Assembly: GCF_017848645.1 (NCBI RefSeq)
Contig: NZ_JAFEIF010000077.1
Location: forward strand, 102,398-140,635
Length of the DNA stretch: 38,238 nt
DNA from: Limnohabitans sp.
GTDB lineage: Bacteria; Pseudomonadota; Gammaproteobacteria; Burkholderiales; Burkholderiaceae_C
Direction of reading: 5' to 3'
Shown: positions 30,737-38,238 of the stretch, piece by piece
How the letters are laid out: the number at the start of each line of letters is the position of its first letter
Numbering within the stretch: position 1 is the stretch's first letter
Program-made: the position numbers and the translations under genes
The notes under the pieces: generated by a model
What the model was told of the DNA's origin: nothing
Seen by the model: only the letters and a program-made list of their open reading frames with translations
Databases searched by the model: none

Positions 30737-30757
30737 TTCTGATGCTCAGCATCAGAA
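30737..30757. promoter_or_regulatory. Perfect palindrome, probable LysR operator
   Basis: TTCTGATGCT-C-AGCATCAGAA has 10-bp perfect arms and one central base. It lies 38 bp before the LysR ATG in the divergent LysR/TRAP intergenic region, a classical place for the LysR recognition site. The core 30739-30755 recurs upstream of the FAD oxidase. Confidence 0.7.
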
Positions 30758-30881
30758 TTGGCGAAGGCTTGGTCAGCTCAGGCTTTCCACACCACACTGT
30801 GCATCTGCGAAGCGCTGGATGCATGTTGCAACAAGCCTTCTCTGACATTTTGACCGAACCCCTCTTCACAAAGGAAAACCG

Positions 30882-31853
30882 ATGAAACTCAATCGCCGAC
30901 TGGTCTTGACCCTGGTGGCCTCTGCAGCCGTTCTCTCGGGTGCTGCCATGGCCCAACAACGCGTGTTTTTCGGCATCGCCACCGGTGGCACGGGTGGCAC
31001 GTATTACCCCTTGGGCGGCATGCTGGCCCAGCTGATTTCCAACAAGGCCACGGTCGACGGCAGGAAGATCACTGCCACCGCTGAAGCCGCCGGTGCCTCG
31101 GTGGGCAACGCCAAACTGCTGGGCACCAAGGACATCGAGTCGGCCTTTGTGGCGGCCGACATTCTGGACGCGGCCTACAACGGCAAAGCCCAGTTTGCCA
31201 ACGCACCGCTGAAAAACCTGCGTGCCCTGGGCGCGCTGTACCCCGAGACCGTGCAGCTGATCACCCGCGCCGACTCGGGCATCAACGGCGTCAAGGACCT
31301 CAAGGGCAAGAGCATTTCCTCGGGTGCTCCCGGCTCCGGTCAGTACCAGCTTGTCACCGATTTGCTCAAAGTGCACGGCATGGCCCGCACCGATGTGAAG
31401 GAAGACAGCTCCTCCTTCACCCAAGCGGTGGACAAGATCAAAGACGGCAACTTGCACGCCACCTTGATCACGGGCGGTGTGCCCGTGGCGGCGGTGACCG
31501 ACTTTGCACAAAGCCACGCCCTGAAGATCATCCCGCTGTCCGGCCCCGAAGTGGCCACCTTGCTCAAGGAGCAGCCTTACTACACCCAGGTGCAGTTGCC
31601 CGCCAACAGCTACAAAGGCCAGACCGCCGCTGTGCCCACGCTGGCAGTGATGGCCATCTGGGCCACGCACGATGGCGTGCCCGAGAACGTGGCCTACGAG
31701 GTGACCAAGGCGCTGTATGAGAACACCGCCATCATGGGCCAGGTGCATGTGCAGGGCAAAAACATCAACCTGAACACGGCCACAGCCGTGGCCAGCGTGC
31801 CCCTGCACCCCGGTGCCTTGCGTTACTTCAAGGAAAAGGGCATCGCCAAGTGA
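30882..31853 (+). CDS. TAXI-family TRAP transporter solute-binding protein
   Basis: The 323-aa protein has a Sec signal peptide (to about AAMAQQ) and TAXI-type features: FFGIATGGTGGTYYPLGGMLAQLI at the start of the mature part, ADSGINGVKDLKGKSISSGAPGSG, and a C-terminal VASVPLHPGALRYFKEKGI. It captures a solute, often glutamate-like or other carboxylates, for the fused permease encoded downstream. ATG 30882 has AAGGA 9 bases upstream. It starts an operon with DUF1850, the permease, hutD and hutF, and is divergent from the LysR gene. Confidence 0.94.
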   Translation: MKLNRRLVLTLVASAAVLSGAAMAQQRVFFGIATGGTGGTYYPLGGMLAQLISNKATVDGRKITATAEAAGASVGNAKLLGTKDIESAFVAADILDAAYNGKAQFANAPLKNLRALGALYPETVQLITRADSGINGVKDLKGKSISSGAPGSGQYQLVTDLLKVHGMARTDVKEDSSSFTQAVDKIKDGNLHATLITGGVPVAAVTDFAQSHALKIIPLSGPEVATLLKEQPYYTQVQLPANSYKGQTAAVPTLAVMAIWATHDGVPENVAYEVTKALYENTAIMGQVHVQGKNINLNTATAVASVPLHPGALRYFKEKGIAK

Positions 31854-32341
31854 CAGACCCCAAGCGCCTCGCCCTGGTGGCGTGGGCGCTGGTGGCCTGC
31901 GCATGGGCAGCCCCTGGGGCTGCGCCCGCTTGCGAGCTGGTACTGACCGAACACCGCAGCGGCCTGGCGCTGACCCGCTTGCCCTTGAACCCGGCACAAC
32001 CCGCTGCCGATGTGGCGTTCACCCACTCGGTGTTGGGCACGCCCGTGCTGGACCGCTATGTCTGGCGACACAGCGCACAGGGCTGGCGCGCGCACTTGGT
32101 CGAAGAACGGTTTGAAGGCGAAGGCTATGGCCTGCCATCGGCGGCCGGGCCGGGCGAGCGCCTGCTGCGCGATGGCACGGGCTGGCGTTTGCTGCTCGAC
32201 CGGGTGGTCGAGCCTTTGGTGGTGTTGCCTTTGCCCGCCCAGTCGATGCGGCTGGTGCTGGCCGACGGACGTGAAGTTTTACTGGGCCAGCTGAGCCCCA
32301 AATCAATTGAAATGCGGGCTGAAAATTGCCCTTTGCCATGA
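31850..32341 (+). CDS. DUF1850 protein, accessory of TAXI-TRAP transporters
   Basis: The 163-aa protein begins with a hydrophobic segment that may be a signal peptide (VAWALVACAWAAPGAAPAC). The mature part shows the DUF1850 pattern: FTHSVLGTPVLDRYVWR, VEERFEGEGYGLP and WRLLLDR. The family is encoded almost always between a TAXI binding protein and a fused TRAP permease; its role is not established. The GTG start overlaps the TGA of the binding-protein gene (GTGA), and the permease start is 10 bp downstream. Confidence 0.85.
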   Translation: MTDPKRLALVAWALVACAWAAPGAAPACELVLTEHRSGLALTRLPLNPAQPAADVAFTHSVLGTPVLDRYVWRHSAQGWRAHLVEERFEGEGYGLPSAAGPGERLLRDGTGWRLLLDRVVEPLVVLPLPAQSMRLVLADGREVLLGQLSPKSIEMRAENCPLP

Positions 32342-32351
32342 TGGAAAACCC

Positions 32352-34532
32352 ATGACGACCAGCCAACAAGAAATCGATCGCCTGATCGAGCAGTTTGACC
32401 CCGAATCGAGTTTCCGCCGCTTGGCTGGCTGGAGCGCCAAAGTCGTGATGGTCTTGTGCGCAGGCCTGTCGGCCTGGCACTTTTACACCGCAGGTTTTGG
32501 CCTGCACAACGAAATTGCACACCGCGCCATCCACTTGTCGGTGGTGCTGGGGCTGTGCTTTTTGGTGTTTCCCCGTCAAAAGCGATTGCCCGGCCACTGG
32601 GAGTGGACGGTGTCCATCGGGCTGGTGGGCTTTTACCTGTTCATGGGCTGGAGTCTGCTGGGCAAGATTTCCGAGCCCATCCCCGACGCCATGCGCTACA
32701 CCTTCTTGGCAGTGCTGGTGGCTTTGGCTGGTTTGTCCTTGCCGTTCAAGCATTTCGATGGCAGCCACACCCACATACCATGGCGCGACTGGGTGTTTGC
32801 GGCGCTGGCTTCGGGTTTTTCGCTCTACCTCTTGGTCTTTTTTCAGCACATTTACATCGAGCGCCCGGGCCAGCACACGCCTCTGGACCTGATGATGGGC
32901 GTGATCGCAATTGCCATGGTGATCGAGGCCACACGGCGCACCATGGGCATCTTTTTGCCCTTGCTGGCCATCGCGGCGATTTTTTATGGACTCCTCGGCC
33001 CTTATCTGCCGGGCGGCCTGTCGCACCGGGGTTACAGCCTGTCACGCATCGTGGCCCATTTGTACAAAGGCACGGAAGGCATTTATGGCATTCCGGTGGG
33101 TGTCGTCGCCACCTTTGTTTTTCACTTTGTGTTGTTCGGCATCATGGCCCAGCTCACCGGGCTGGGGCAGTTGTTCGTGAACCTGGCCACCATTGCAGCG
33201 GGCCGTTTTTCCGGCGGACCTGCAAAAGTCAGCGTGGTGTCTTCGGGGCTGTTCGGCATGATCTCTGGCTCGGCCATTGCCAACACCGTGACCACGGGTG
33301 TCATGACGATTCCGCTGATGAAGAAGGTCGGGTTCTCGCCACGCTTTGCGGGGGCGGTGGAGGCCTCGGCGTCGTGCGGTGGCCAGATCACCCCGCCCAT
33401 CATGGGCGCTGCGGCTTTCATCATGGCCGAGACCTTGGGCATTCCTTACAACACCTTGATTTTGGTGGCCATTGTTCCTGCCCTGCTGCATTACTTTGCC
33501 ATCTTGTTCATGGTGCACCTGGAGGCCAAGCGGCTCAAGCTCCAGGGCATGGACCCGAAAGACATTCCCTCACTCAGCTGGGTGCTCAAAAGCTCATGGC
33601 ACCTGTTCATTCCGCTGGTGGTCATGGTCACGCTGTTGTTGATGCAGTTCACACCATTCCTCGCCGCCTTTTGGGGCATCACCCTGACTGTGGCCTGCTC
33701 GTGGATTCCCCGTTTGATGGGCCCTTTGGGCAAAAACATGACCGGCATGGCCGTAGGGCCACAAGCGCTGATTCAGGGCTTCGAGATGGGCGCCAAAGCC
33801 GCCCTGGGCATTGGCGCAGCGTGCGCCTGCGTGGGCTTTGTGCTGGGCATCACGACGCTGACGGGCATGGGCTTCAAGTTCTCGGCCTGGGTGATCGATG
33901 TGTCGGGACTGGCGGCGCAAATGTTCATGGTGCTGGACGTGTTCAACTGGCTTGAGCTCCAACAGGTCACGATTTTATTTGGCCTGCTGTTCACCGCAGC
34001 CGCTTGCATCATCATGGGCTCGGGCGTTCCCACCACACCCACATACATCATCCTGGCCGCCATCGTTGCCCCGGCGCTGGCAGGCCTGGGCGTGCCGCAA
34101 CTGGCGACGCACTTCTTTGTCTTCTACTACGGCGTGCTGGCCGATGTGACCCCGCCTGTGGCCTTGGCGGCCTTTGCTGCAGCTGGCATTGCCCGCAGTG
34201 AACCCATGCGCACGGGCATGACGGCGTTTCGCCTGTCCATGGGCAAGGCCTTGGTGCCCTTTGCTTTTGTTTACACGCCCGCTTTACTGTTCATCGACTT
34301 CACCTGGCCCGCCTTCTTGCTCGCCACGTCTTGCGCCATCGTCGCCGTGATGGGTTTGGGGGCAGCCTACACAGGCTTTGTGGCGCGGCCCATCCGCAGA
34401 CCCGCCTTCTGGTTGTTGAATGGTCTGTCCTTGTCCCTGGTGTTTGCCAACCCGGTGGCGGCAGCCGTGGCCATTCCAGGTGTGCTGCTCATCCTGCTGT
34501 GGCACAGCCGCCCCTTGCCACAAACGGCCTGA
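32352..34532 (+). CDS. TRAP transporter fused permease (4TM + 12TM, TAXI type)
   Basis: The 726-aa integral membrane protein joins the small DctQ-like part (about 25-200, roughly four helices) with the large DctM-like part. The family blocks SGGPAKVSVVSSGLFGMISGSAIANTVTTG and GGQITPPIMGAAAFIMAE are present (about residues 290-365), as is the second matching block with IMGSGVPTTPTYIILAAIVAPAL and YYGVLADVTPPVALAAFAAAG. It imports solute with Na+ or H+ after delivery by the TAXI protein. ATG 32352 follows GGAAAACCC; the frame is open upstream into DUF1850. hutD begins 4 bp after its stop. Confidence 0.94.
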   Translation: MTTSQQEIDRLIEQFDPESSFRRLAGWSAKVVMVLCAGLSAWHFYTAGFGLHNEIAHRAIHLSVVLGLCFLVFPRQKRLPGHWEWTVSIGLVGFYLFMGWSLLGKISEPIPDAMRYTFLAVLVALAGLSLPFKHFDGSHTHIPWRDWVFAALASGFSLYLLVFFQHIYIERPGQHTPLDLMMGVIAIAMVIEATRRTMGIFLPLLAIAAIFYGLLGPYLPGGLSHRGYSLSRIVAHLYKGTEGIYGIPVGVVATFVFHFVLFGIMAQLTGLGQLFVNLATIAAGRFSGGPAKVSVVSSGLFGMISGSAIANTVTTGVMTIPLMKKVGFSPRFAGAVEASASCGGQITPPIMGAAAFIMAETLGIPYNTLILVAIVPALLHYFAILFMVHLEAKRLKLQGMDPKDIPSLSWVLKSSWHLFIPLVVMVTLLLMQFTPFLAAFWGITLTVACSWIPRLMGPLGKNMTGMAVGPQALIQGFEMGAKAALGIGAACACVGFVLGITTLTGMGFKFSAWVIDVSGLAAQMFMVLDVFNWLELQQVTILFGLLFTAAACIIMGSGVPTTPTYIILAAIVAPALAGLGVPQLATHFFVFYYGVLADVTPPVALAAFAAAGIARSEPMRTGMTAFRLSMGKALVPFAFVYTPALLFIDFTWPAFLLATSCAIVAVMGLGAAYTGFVARPIRRPAFWLLNGLSLSLVFANPVAAAVAIPGVLLILLWHSRPLPQTA

Positions 34533-34536
34533 TCGC

Positions 34537-35160
34537 ATGCCCATTCATTTTTTTGAACGGGCCCAACTGCACGCCAGCCCCTGGAAAAACGGCGGCGGCG
34601 TGACGCGCGAAATCGCGTGCCACCCGCCCAGCGCCAACATGCAGGACTTCGACTGGCGCATCAGCATTGCGCACATTGCCCGCGATGGTGATTTCTCGGT
34701 GTTCCCGGGTGTGGACCGGGTCATCACCTTGCTCGAAGGTGGCGGTGTGCATTTGCGCAGTGCCGATGGCAGCGTCTTGCACGCGCTGGACACGCCTTTG
34801 CAGCCCTTTGCCTTTTCAGGCGATGCCGCTGTCCATGGGCGCTTGCTGAACGGGGACTGTCACGACTTGAATGTGATGACGCGCCGTGGTGTGTGTCAGG
34901 CCGAAGTGCGCGTGTTGCGGCGTGATGAGACTTTGTTGCCCGCCCCGGCCGGCTGGCTGATGGCCATTCAGGGCACATGGCAGGTGCAGACCGCTCACAC
35001 AGAGAGCGACACCGATACAACCAACGCCCAACAGCACGCGCTTGGTGCACAAACAGGCCTTTGGTGGCATGACGCGATGCTGGCCTGCCAATGCCAATGC
35101 GTCGACTCAGCTTCCGATGCGGCCCTGCTGGCCGTTCGCTTCACACCCACCCCACGCTGA
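34537..35160 (+). CDS. hutD: HutD/Ves family protein
   Basis: The 207-aa protein has the HutD cupin pattern: SPWKNGGGVTREIACHPP near the N-terminus, FDWRISIAHIARDGDFSVFPGVDRVITLLEGGGV, and LNVMTRRGVCQAEV. HutD occurs with histidine utilisation genes and is thought to limit urocanate or formiminoglutamate accumulation; the mechanism is unsettled. A Cys/His-rich part near the C-terminus (WWHDAMLACQCQC) is unusual. It lies 4 bp after the permease gene and 9 bp before hutF, so transport and hut functions share an operon. Confidence 0.9.
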   Translation: MPIHFFERAQLHASPWKNGGGVTREIACHPPSANMQDFDWRISIAHIARDGDFSVFPGVDRVITLLEGGGVHLRSADGSVLHALDTPLQPFAFSGDAAVHGRLLNGDCHDLNVMTRRGVCQAEVRVLRRDETLLPAPAGWLMAIQGTWQVQTAHTESDTDTTNAQQHALGAQTGLWWHDAMLACQCQCVDSASDAALLAVRFTPTPR

Positions 35161-35169
35161 AACACCACG

Positions 35170-36552
35170 ATGCACCACCAGCTGTTTGCCGAACACGCCT
35201 TGTTGCCCGAGGGCTGGGCCCGCGATGTTTTGCTGCAATGGAATGCCCTAGGCCAATGGCAGGCCATGGAGGCAGGGCAGGCCGCCCCCCCCCAAGTGCC
35301 ACGCGCCGCAGGCCCGGTGCTGCCGGGCATGCCGAATTTGCACTCGCATGCTTTTCAGCGCGCATTGGCCGGGCTGACCGAGTACCGCAGCCACGCGCAA
35401 GACAGCTTCTGGAGCTGGCGCACGCTCATGTACCGATTTGCCGCCCAACTCGGCCCCGCGCAGCTGGAGGCCATTGCCACCGGCCTCTATGTCGACATGC
35501 TGGAGGCGGGTTTCACCAGCGTCTGTGAGTTTCATTACCTGCACCACGACGCCCAAGGCCAGGCTTATGCCGATCCGGCCGAGATGTCGCTCAGCCTGCT
35601 GCGCGCCGCCCAGCGCACCGGCATCGGCATGACGCTGCTGCCCGTGCTCTACCAAAACAGCGGCTTTGGCGGGGGTGACCCCACAGCGGGACAAAGCCGC
35701 TTCATCCACAGCACCGAGGCCATGCTGCGCCTGCTCGAACGCCTGCGACCCGCCTGCGATGCGCAATCGGCGCGGCTGGGGCTGGCGCCGCACTCCTTGC
35801 GGGCCGTGACGCCCGAGAGCCTGAGCGAAGTGCTCACGGGGCTGAAGGCGCTGGACGCCAGCGCACCCATCCACATCCACATTGCCGAACAAACGGCCGA
35901 GGTCGACGCTTGCCTGGCCTGGTCAGGGCAGCGCCCCGTGGCCTGGCTGCTGGACCATGCGCCGGTCGATGCACGCTGGTGCCTGGTGCACGCCACGCAC
36001 ATGGACGCGCACGAATACCAGCGGGCTGCGGCCTCGGGTGCCGTGGCCGGTCTGTGCCCCACCACCGAGGCGAATCTGGGCGACGGCATTTTTGAATTCA
36101 AGACCTGGCAAAACCACCAAGGCGCCTGGGGCATTGGCTCGGACAGCCACATCGCGGTGAACCCGGCCGAAGACCTGATGCTGCTCGAATACAGCCAGCG
36201 CCTGTCGTTGCGGCAACGCAATGTGGCCACCAACGCGCACCAACCCGATGTGGCCCAGGCTTTGTGGCAAGGGGCAGTAGCCGGTGGCGCGCAGGCCGCC
36301 GCTCGGCCCGTGGCGGGGTTGGCGGTAGGACAGCAGGCCGATTTCATCGTGCTCGATGCCCAACACCCGGCCTTGGCCGGCTTGTCACCCGACCAGATGC
36401 TGGCCAGCCATGTGTTTGCCAGCAGCCGCCAAAGCGCCGTGGCACAGGTCTGGGCTGGCGGTCAGCGGCTGGTGCAACAGGGCCGGCATGCGCTGCACGA
36501 CGAGGCCATGGCGGGCCTGGTGCAAGCGCGCCGCGACCTGCTGCAAGCCTGA
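35170..36552 (+). CDS. hutF: Formimidoylglutamate deiminase HutF
   Basis: The 460-aa amidohydrolase carries the metal-binding MPNLHSHAFQRAL, IHIHIAEQ, LVHATHMD and GIGSDSH, the signature of the HutF group (deiminates N-formimino-L-glutamate to N-formyl-L-glutamate and ammonia in the five-step histidine pathway). The typical DSFWSWRTLMYRF follows the first metal motif. hutH, hutU, hutI and hutG are not in this window. A run of nine C at 35285-35293 (residues 39-42) is in a poorly conserved N-terminal loop and could slip. It converges with the next gene 9 bp away. Confidence 0.93.
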   Translation: MHHQLFAEHALLPEGWARDVLLQWNALGQWQAMEAGQAAPPQVPRAAGPVLPGMPNLHSHAFQRALAGLTEYRSHAQDSFWSWRTLMYRFAAQLGPAQLEAIATGLYVDMLEAGFTSVCEFHYLHHDAQGQAYADPAEMSLSLLRAAQRTGIGMTLLPVLYQNSGFGGGDPTAGQSRFIHSTEAMLRLLERLRPACDAQSARLGLAPHSLRAVTPESLSEVLTGLKALDASAPIHIHIAEQTAEVDACLAWSGQRPVAWLLDHAPVDARWCLVHATHMDAHEYQRAAASGAVAGLCPTTEANLGDGIFEFKTWQNHQGAWGIGSDSHIAVNPAEDLMLLEYSQRLSLRQRNVATNAHQPDVAQALWQGAVAGGAQAAARPVAGLAVGQQADFIVLDAQHPALAGLSPDQMLASHVFASSRQSAVAQVWAGGQRLVQQGRHALHDEAMAGLVQARRDLLQA

Positions 36553-36561
36553 ACGGGCTTT

Positions 36562-37632
36562 TTAGACCTCGCTGGCCAATGGCAAATTGAGCAACAGGTT
36601 TTGCGGCTTGAGCTTGAGCAGGCCTTGCTCATTCATCGCCAGGCCCAAATAGACGGGCTTGCCCTGCACATCGGCACGCATGTCTTGCGGATTGTCAAAC
36701 CGCAACTTGAACAAGCTGATGAGTTGCTGCTGGCGCTTGGCATCCAGCTCGGTGCCCTGGTACAGGTCGTTGAGCAGGGCGGTGGCCGTCACGTCCAGCC
36801 CCACATGCCAGCGCCAGGCCGGATCGTCCACCTGTTGCACCGGCTCGATGCTGACCGCCACGCCAAGGAAGTGCTGAACCCAGCGGGCCAGCACCACCGA
36901 CAAGGCCTTGAGCCCTGAGCGGGCGTTGACCATGCTCAAAATCAAACCGTGCGGCAATTCGTTCTTCAGCTCGTGCGTCATGTCGAGCAAAAAGGCGTAG
37001 CGCCCCAGGCCCTCGCGCTGCGCCAGGTAGCGCTCCGCGTTGTCCGGGTGCAGCACCTTCACATCCACCGCCTTGAGCGTGGCACCGCCCTCCATCAAGA
37101 GACGCCCCATCTCGCCCAAGCCACCAGTGGCTTTCAAGCTGTCCAGCGTGTCGCTGTCGCCCGACAGCACACGGCCGCCTTCGATGGTGATGCGCTGGCG
37201 GCGAAACAGCAACTCGGCCGCACGCCAAACCCAGGCGTCCTCCACATCGGCCAGCACATTGCAGGCGATGGCCTGCACCACCAGATCGATGAACAGCGGG
37301 GGCAGCTGGATCTGACCACTGCGCATCCAGCCAATGTAGGCCGACTCCAGCGAACCCGCGGCTTCCACGTCGTCACGAAAGCGCAGAAACAGTTCGTAGT
37401 TTTCCCGCGCATCCCCGTCTTTGAAAGCCTTCAGTTGCGCAGGCGCGACCTGCATCCCGGGCGCATCCAGCAGGGCCTGGTGCAAACGTTTTTCAGCGGG
37501 GCACGATTCGGGCACCAGCGCCAGCTCGGGGCGCTGCAGCCACAAACGCCAGTAGTCTGGCGTGGCGCTCATCCAGCCGCGCGCGTTGCGCCTGAGGTGT
37601 TGGTGACCGCAGGCGGTCCAGAAGTTGTGCAT
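36562..37632 (-). CDS. Probable DUF6352 family protein
   Basis: The 356-aa cytoplasmic protein begins MHNFWTACGHQHLRR, followed by RGWMSATPDYWRLWLQRPELALVPESC, the opening I associate with DUF6352 proteins of Burkholderiales. It then runs as a mostly helical protein with GGRVLSGDSDTLDSL and HELKNELPHGLI and no recognisable catalytic motif. Function is unknown. ATG 37632 is preferred over upstream starts because of this conserved opening. It lies 65 bp after the TPM-domain gene on the same strand. Confidence 0.7.
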   Translation of the reverse strand: MHNFWTACGHQHLRRNARGWMSATPDYWRLWLQRPELALVPESCPAEKRLHQALLDAPGMQVAPAQLKAFKDGDARENYELFLRFRDDVEAAGSLESAYIGWMRSGQIQLPPLFIDLVVQAIACNVLADVEDAWVWRAAELLFRRQRITIEGGRVLSGDSDTLDSLKATGGLGEMGRLLMEGGATLKAVDVKVLHPDNAERYLAQREGLGRYAFLLDMTHELKNELPHGLILSMVNARSGLKALSVVLARWVQHFLGVAVSIEPVQQVDDPAWRWHVGLDVTATALLNDLYQGTELDAKRQQQLISLFKLRFDNPQDMRADVQGKPVYLGLAMNEQGLLKLKPQNLLLNLPLASEV

Positions 37633-37697
37633 GTTGAGTCTTTGGTCTTGCCACCCCGCAGGGTGTCGATGGTCTTTGTTCTGGTCCGGCCCCTGGC

Positions 37698-38213
37698 TCA
37701 GGCCCAAATCACCCGGTTGGAGAGCTCGTTCGGGTTCGCCTCACCAGGCTGCAGCGGAAAGTGCTGGACCAGCAACGCCGAGACTTCCTGCAGCGCCTGG
37801 GTGAGACCGCTGTCGAAGTCACCAGTTAGCAAGTGCTCACCCAAATGCTGCACCACCGCTTGCCAGTGCGCATCCGGCACATGGCGGCTGATGCCCCGGT
37901 CGGCCACGATTTCGACCCGGCGCTCGGCCAGCAGCAAATAGATGAGCACGCCATTGTTGTGCTCGGTGTCCCACACGCGCAGCTTGCCAAACCACGATAG
38001 TGCGCGCTCACGTATCACTGCAGGCAAAGGCGCCTCGCGCCCCGCGCGCCACAGGTAGCTGTTGGGCAAGGCGGCTTCAACGCACAGCACGATTTCGCCA
38101 CTGTGTCGCGCTTCGCTGGCGTTCACCCGGGCCTGCAGCTGCTCGGCCAAGGCCGGCGGCACCGCCCGCTCGGCGGCGCGCTCGTCCATCCAGCGGTGTC
38201 GCCACCAACGCAC
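37698..38213 (-). CDS. TPM-domain protein (TLP18.3/Psb32/MOLO-1 family), start uncertain
   Basis: At least 171 residues: the core SEARHSGEIVLCVEAALP, then RALSWFGKLRVWDTEHNNGVLIYLLLAERRVEIVADRGI and a helical end are typical of TPM-domain proteins, here of the short second-type usually paired with a longer membrane-anchored TPM protein and a LemA protein. GTG 38213 is the first usable start, but the frame stays open to the window edge (upstream codons read HESLLTQG), so the gene may extend further; RWWRHRWMDER resembles the natural start of relatives. Partners, if present, lie outside. Confidence 0.85.
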   Translation of the reverse strand: MRWWRHRWMDERAAERAVPPALAEQLQARVNASEARHSGEIVLCVEAALPNSYLWRAGREAPLPAVIRERALSWFGKLRVWDTEHNNGVLIYLLLAERRVEIVADRGISRHVPDAHWQAVVQHLGEHLLTGDFDSGLTQALQEVSALLVQHFPLQPGEANPNELSNRVIWA

Positions 38214-38238
38214 GCCCTGGGTCAGCAGTGATTCGTGC

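Overview
The window reads as a GC-rich (roughly 60 percent) betaproteobacterial chromosome, most likely Comamonadaceae (Limnohabitans/Rhodoferax/Hydrogenophaga type). This is inferred from the Bug-family (TctC) binding protein, the TAXI-TRAP system with a DUF1850 partner, the hutD-hutF pair and the general gene content. Gene density is high, many neighbours share 4-bp ATGA or GTGA overlaps, and no phage or insertion-sequence gene was found.

Layout. 1-1020: end of a histidine kinase and its response regulator. 1183-1259: tRNA-Pro(CGG). 1274-5239: an aromatic-type catabolic set (SDR dehydrogenase, Bug binding protein, Rieske oxygenase) with a divergent IclR regulator. 5267-8181: two coupled genes, a TVP38/DedA membrane domain fused to a flavin disulfide oxidoreductase and a DUF3047 protein. 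8352-11692: a small accessory island with a Fic protein behind an unusual operator array, a HigBA toxin-antitoxin pair, a broken CopG-type antitoxin and an AT-rich TIR/nucleoside-deoxyribosyltransferase-like gene. 11806-20687: a ynjFDC...ynjB ABC-transporter locus split by a 1414-residue SNF2-family helicase on the other strand, with REP-like palindromes around and inside it. 20964-24343: CcdA-type protein, thioredoxin, a beta-propeller lipoprotein and an internally duplicated lipoprotein. 24436-28396: a multinuclear-iron-enzyme RiPP cluster (HvfA-like precursor with three paired DGKC/EGKC motifs, DUF692 enzyme HvfB, DUF2063 partner HvfC, DoxX protein), divergent from an ECF sigma factor and its DUF1109/NrsF anti-sigma factor. 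28409-36552: FAD amino-acid-oxidase-like protein, LysR regulator, TAXI-TRAP transporter (binding protein, DUF1850, fused permease), HutD and HutF. 36562-38238: a probable DUF6352 protein and a TPM-domain protein cut by, or ending near, the window edge.

Main result. The ECF sigma factor appears to have a local regulon readable by eye. The element GTAACTT, then a fixed distance to CGAA or CGGA (nine bases, 13-base spacer, five bases), occurs four times: on both sides of the divergent RiPP/sigma intergenic region, upstream of the thioredoxin-CcdA pair, and, 19 kb away, upstream of the TVP38-oxidoreductase/DUF3047 pair. This suggests that a copper/thiol-stress-type response joins the modified-cysteine peptide to a periplasmic thiol-reducing pathway and a membrane-tethered flavin disulfide reductase. 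A second regulatory reading is a 17-bp motif shared (15/17) between the LysR/TRAP divergent promoter and the region upstream of the FAD oxidase, which ties these genes into one probable catabolic regulon with hutD-hutF.
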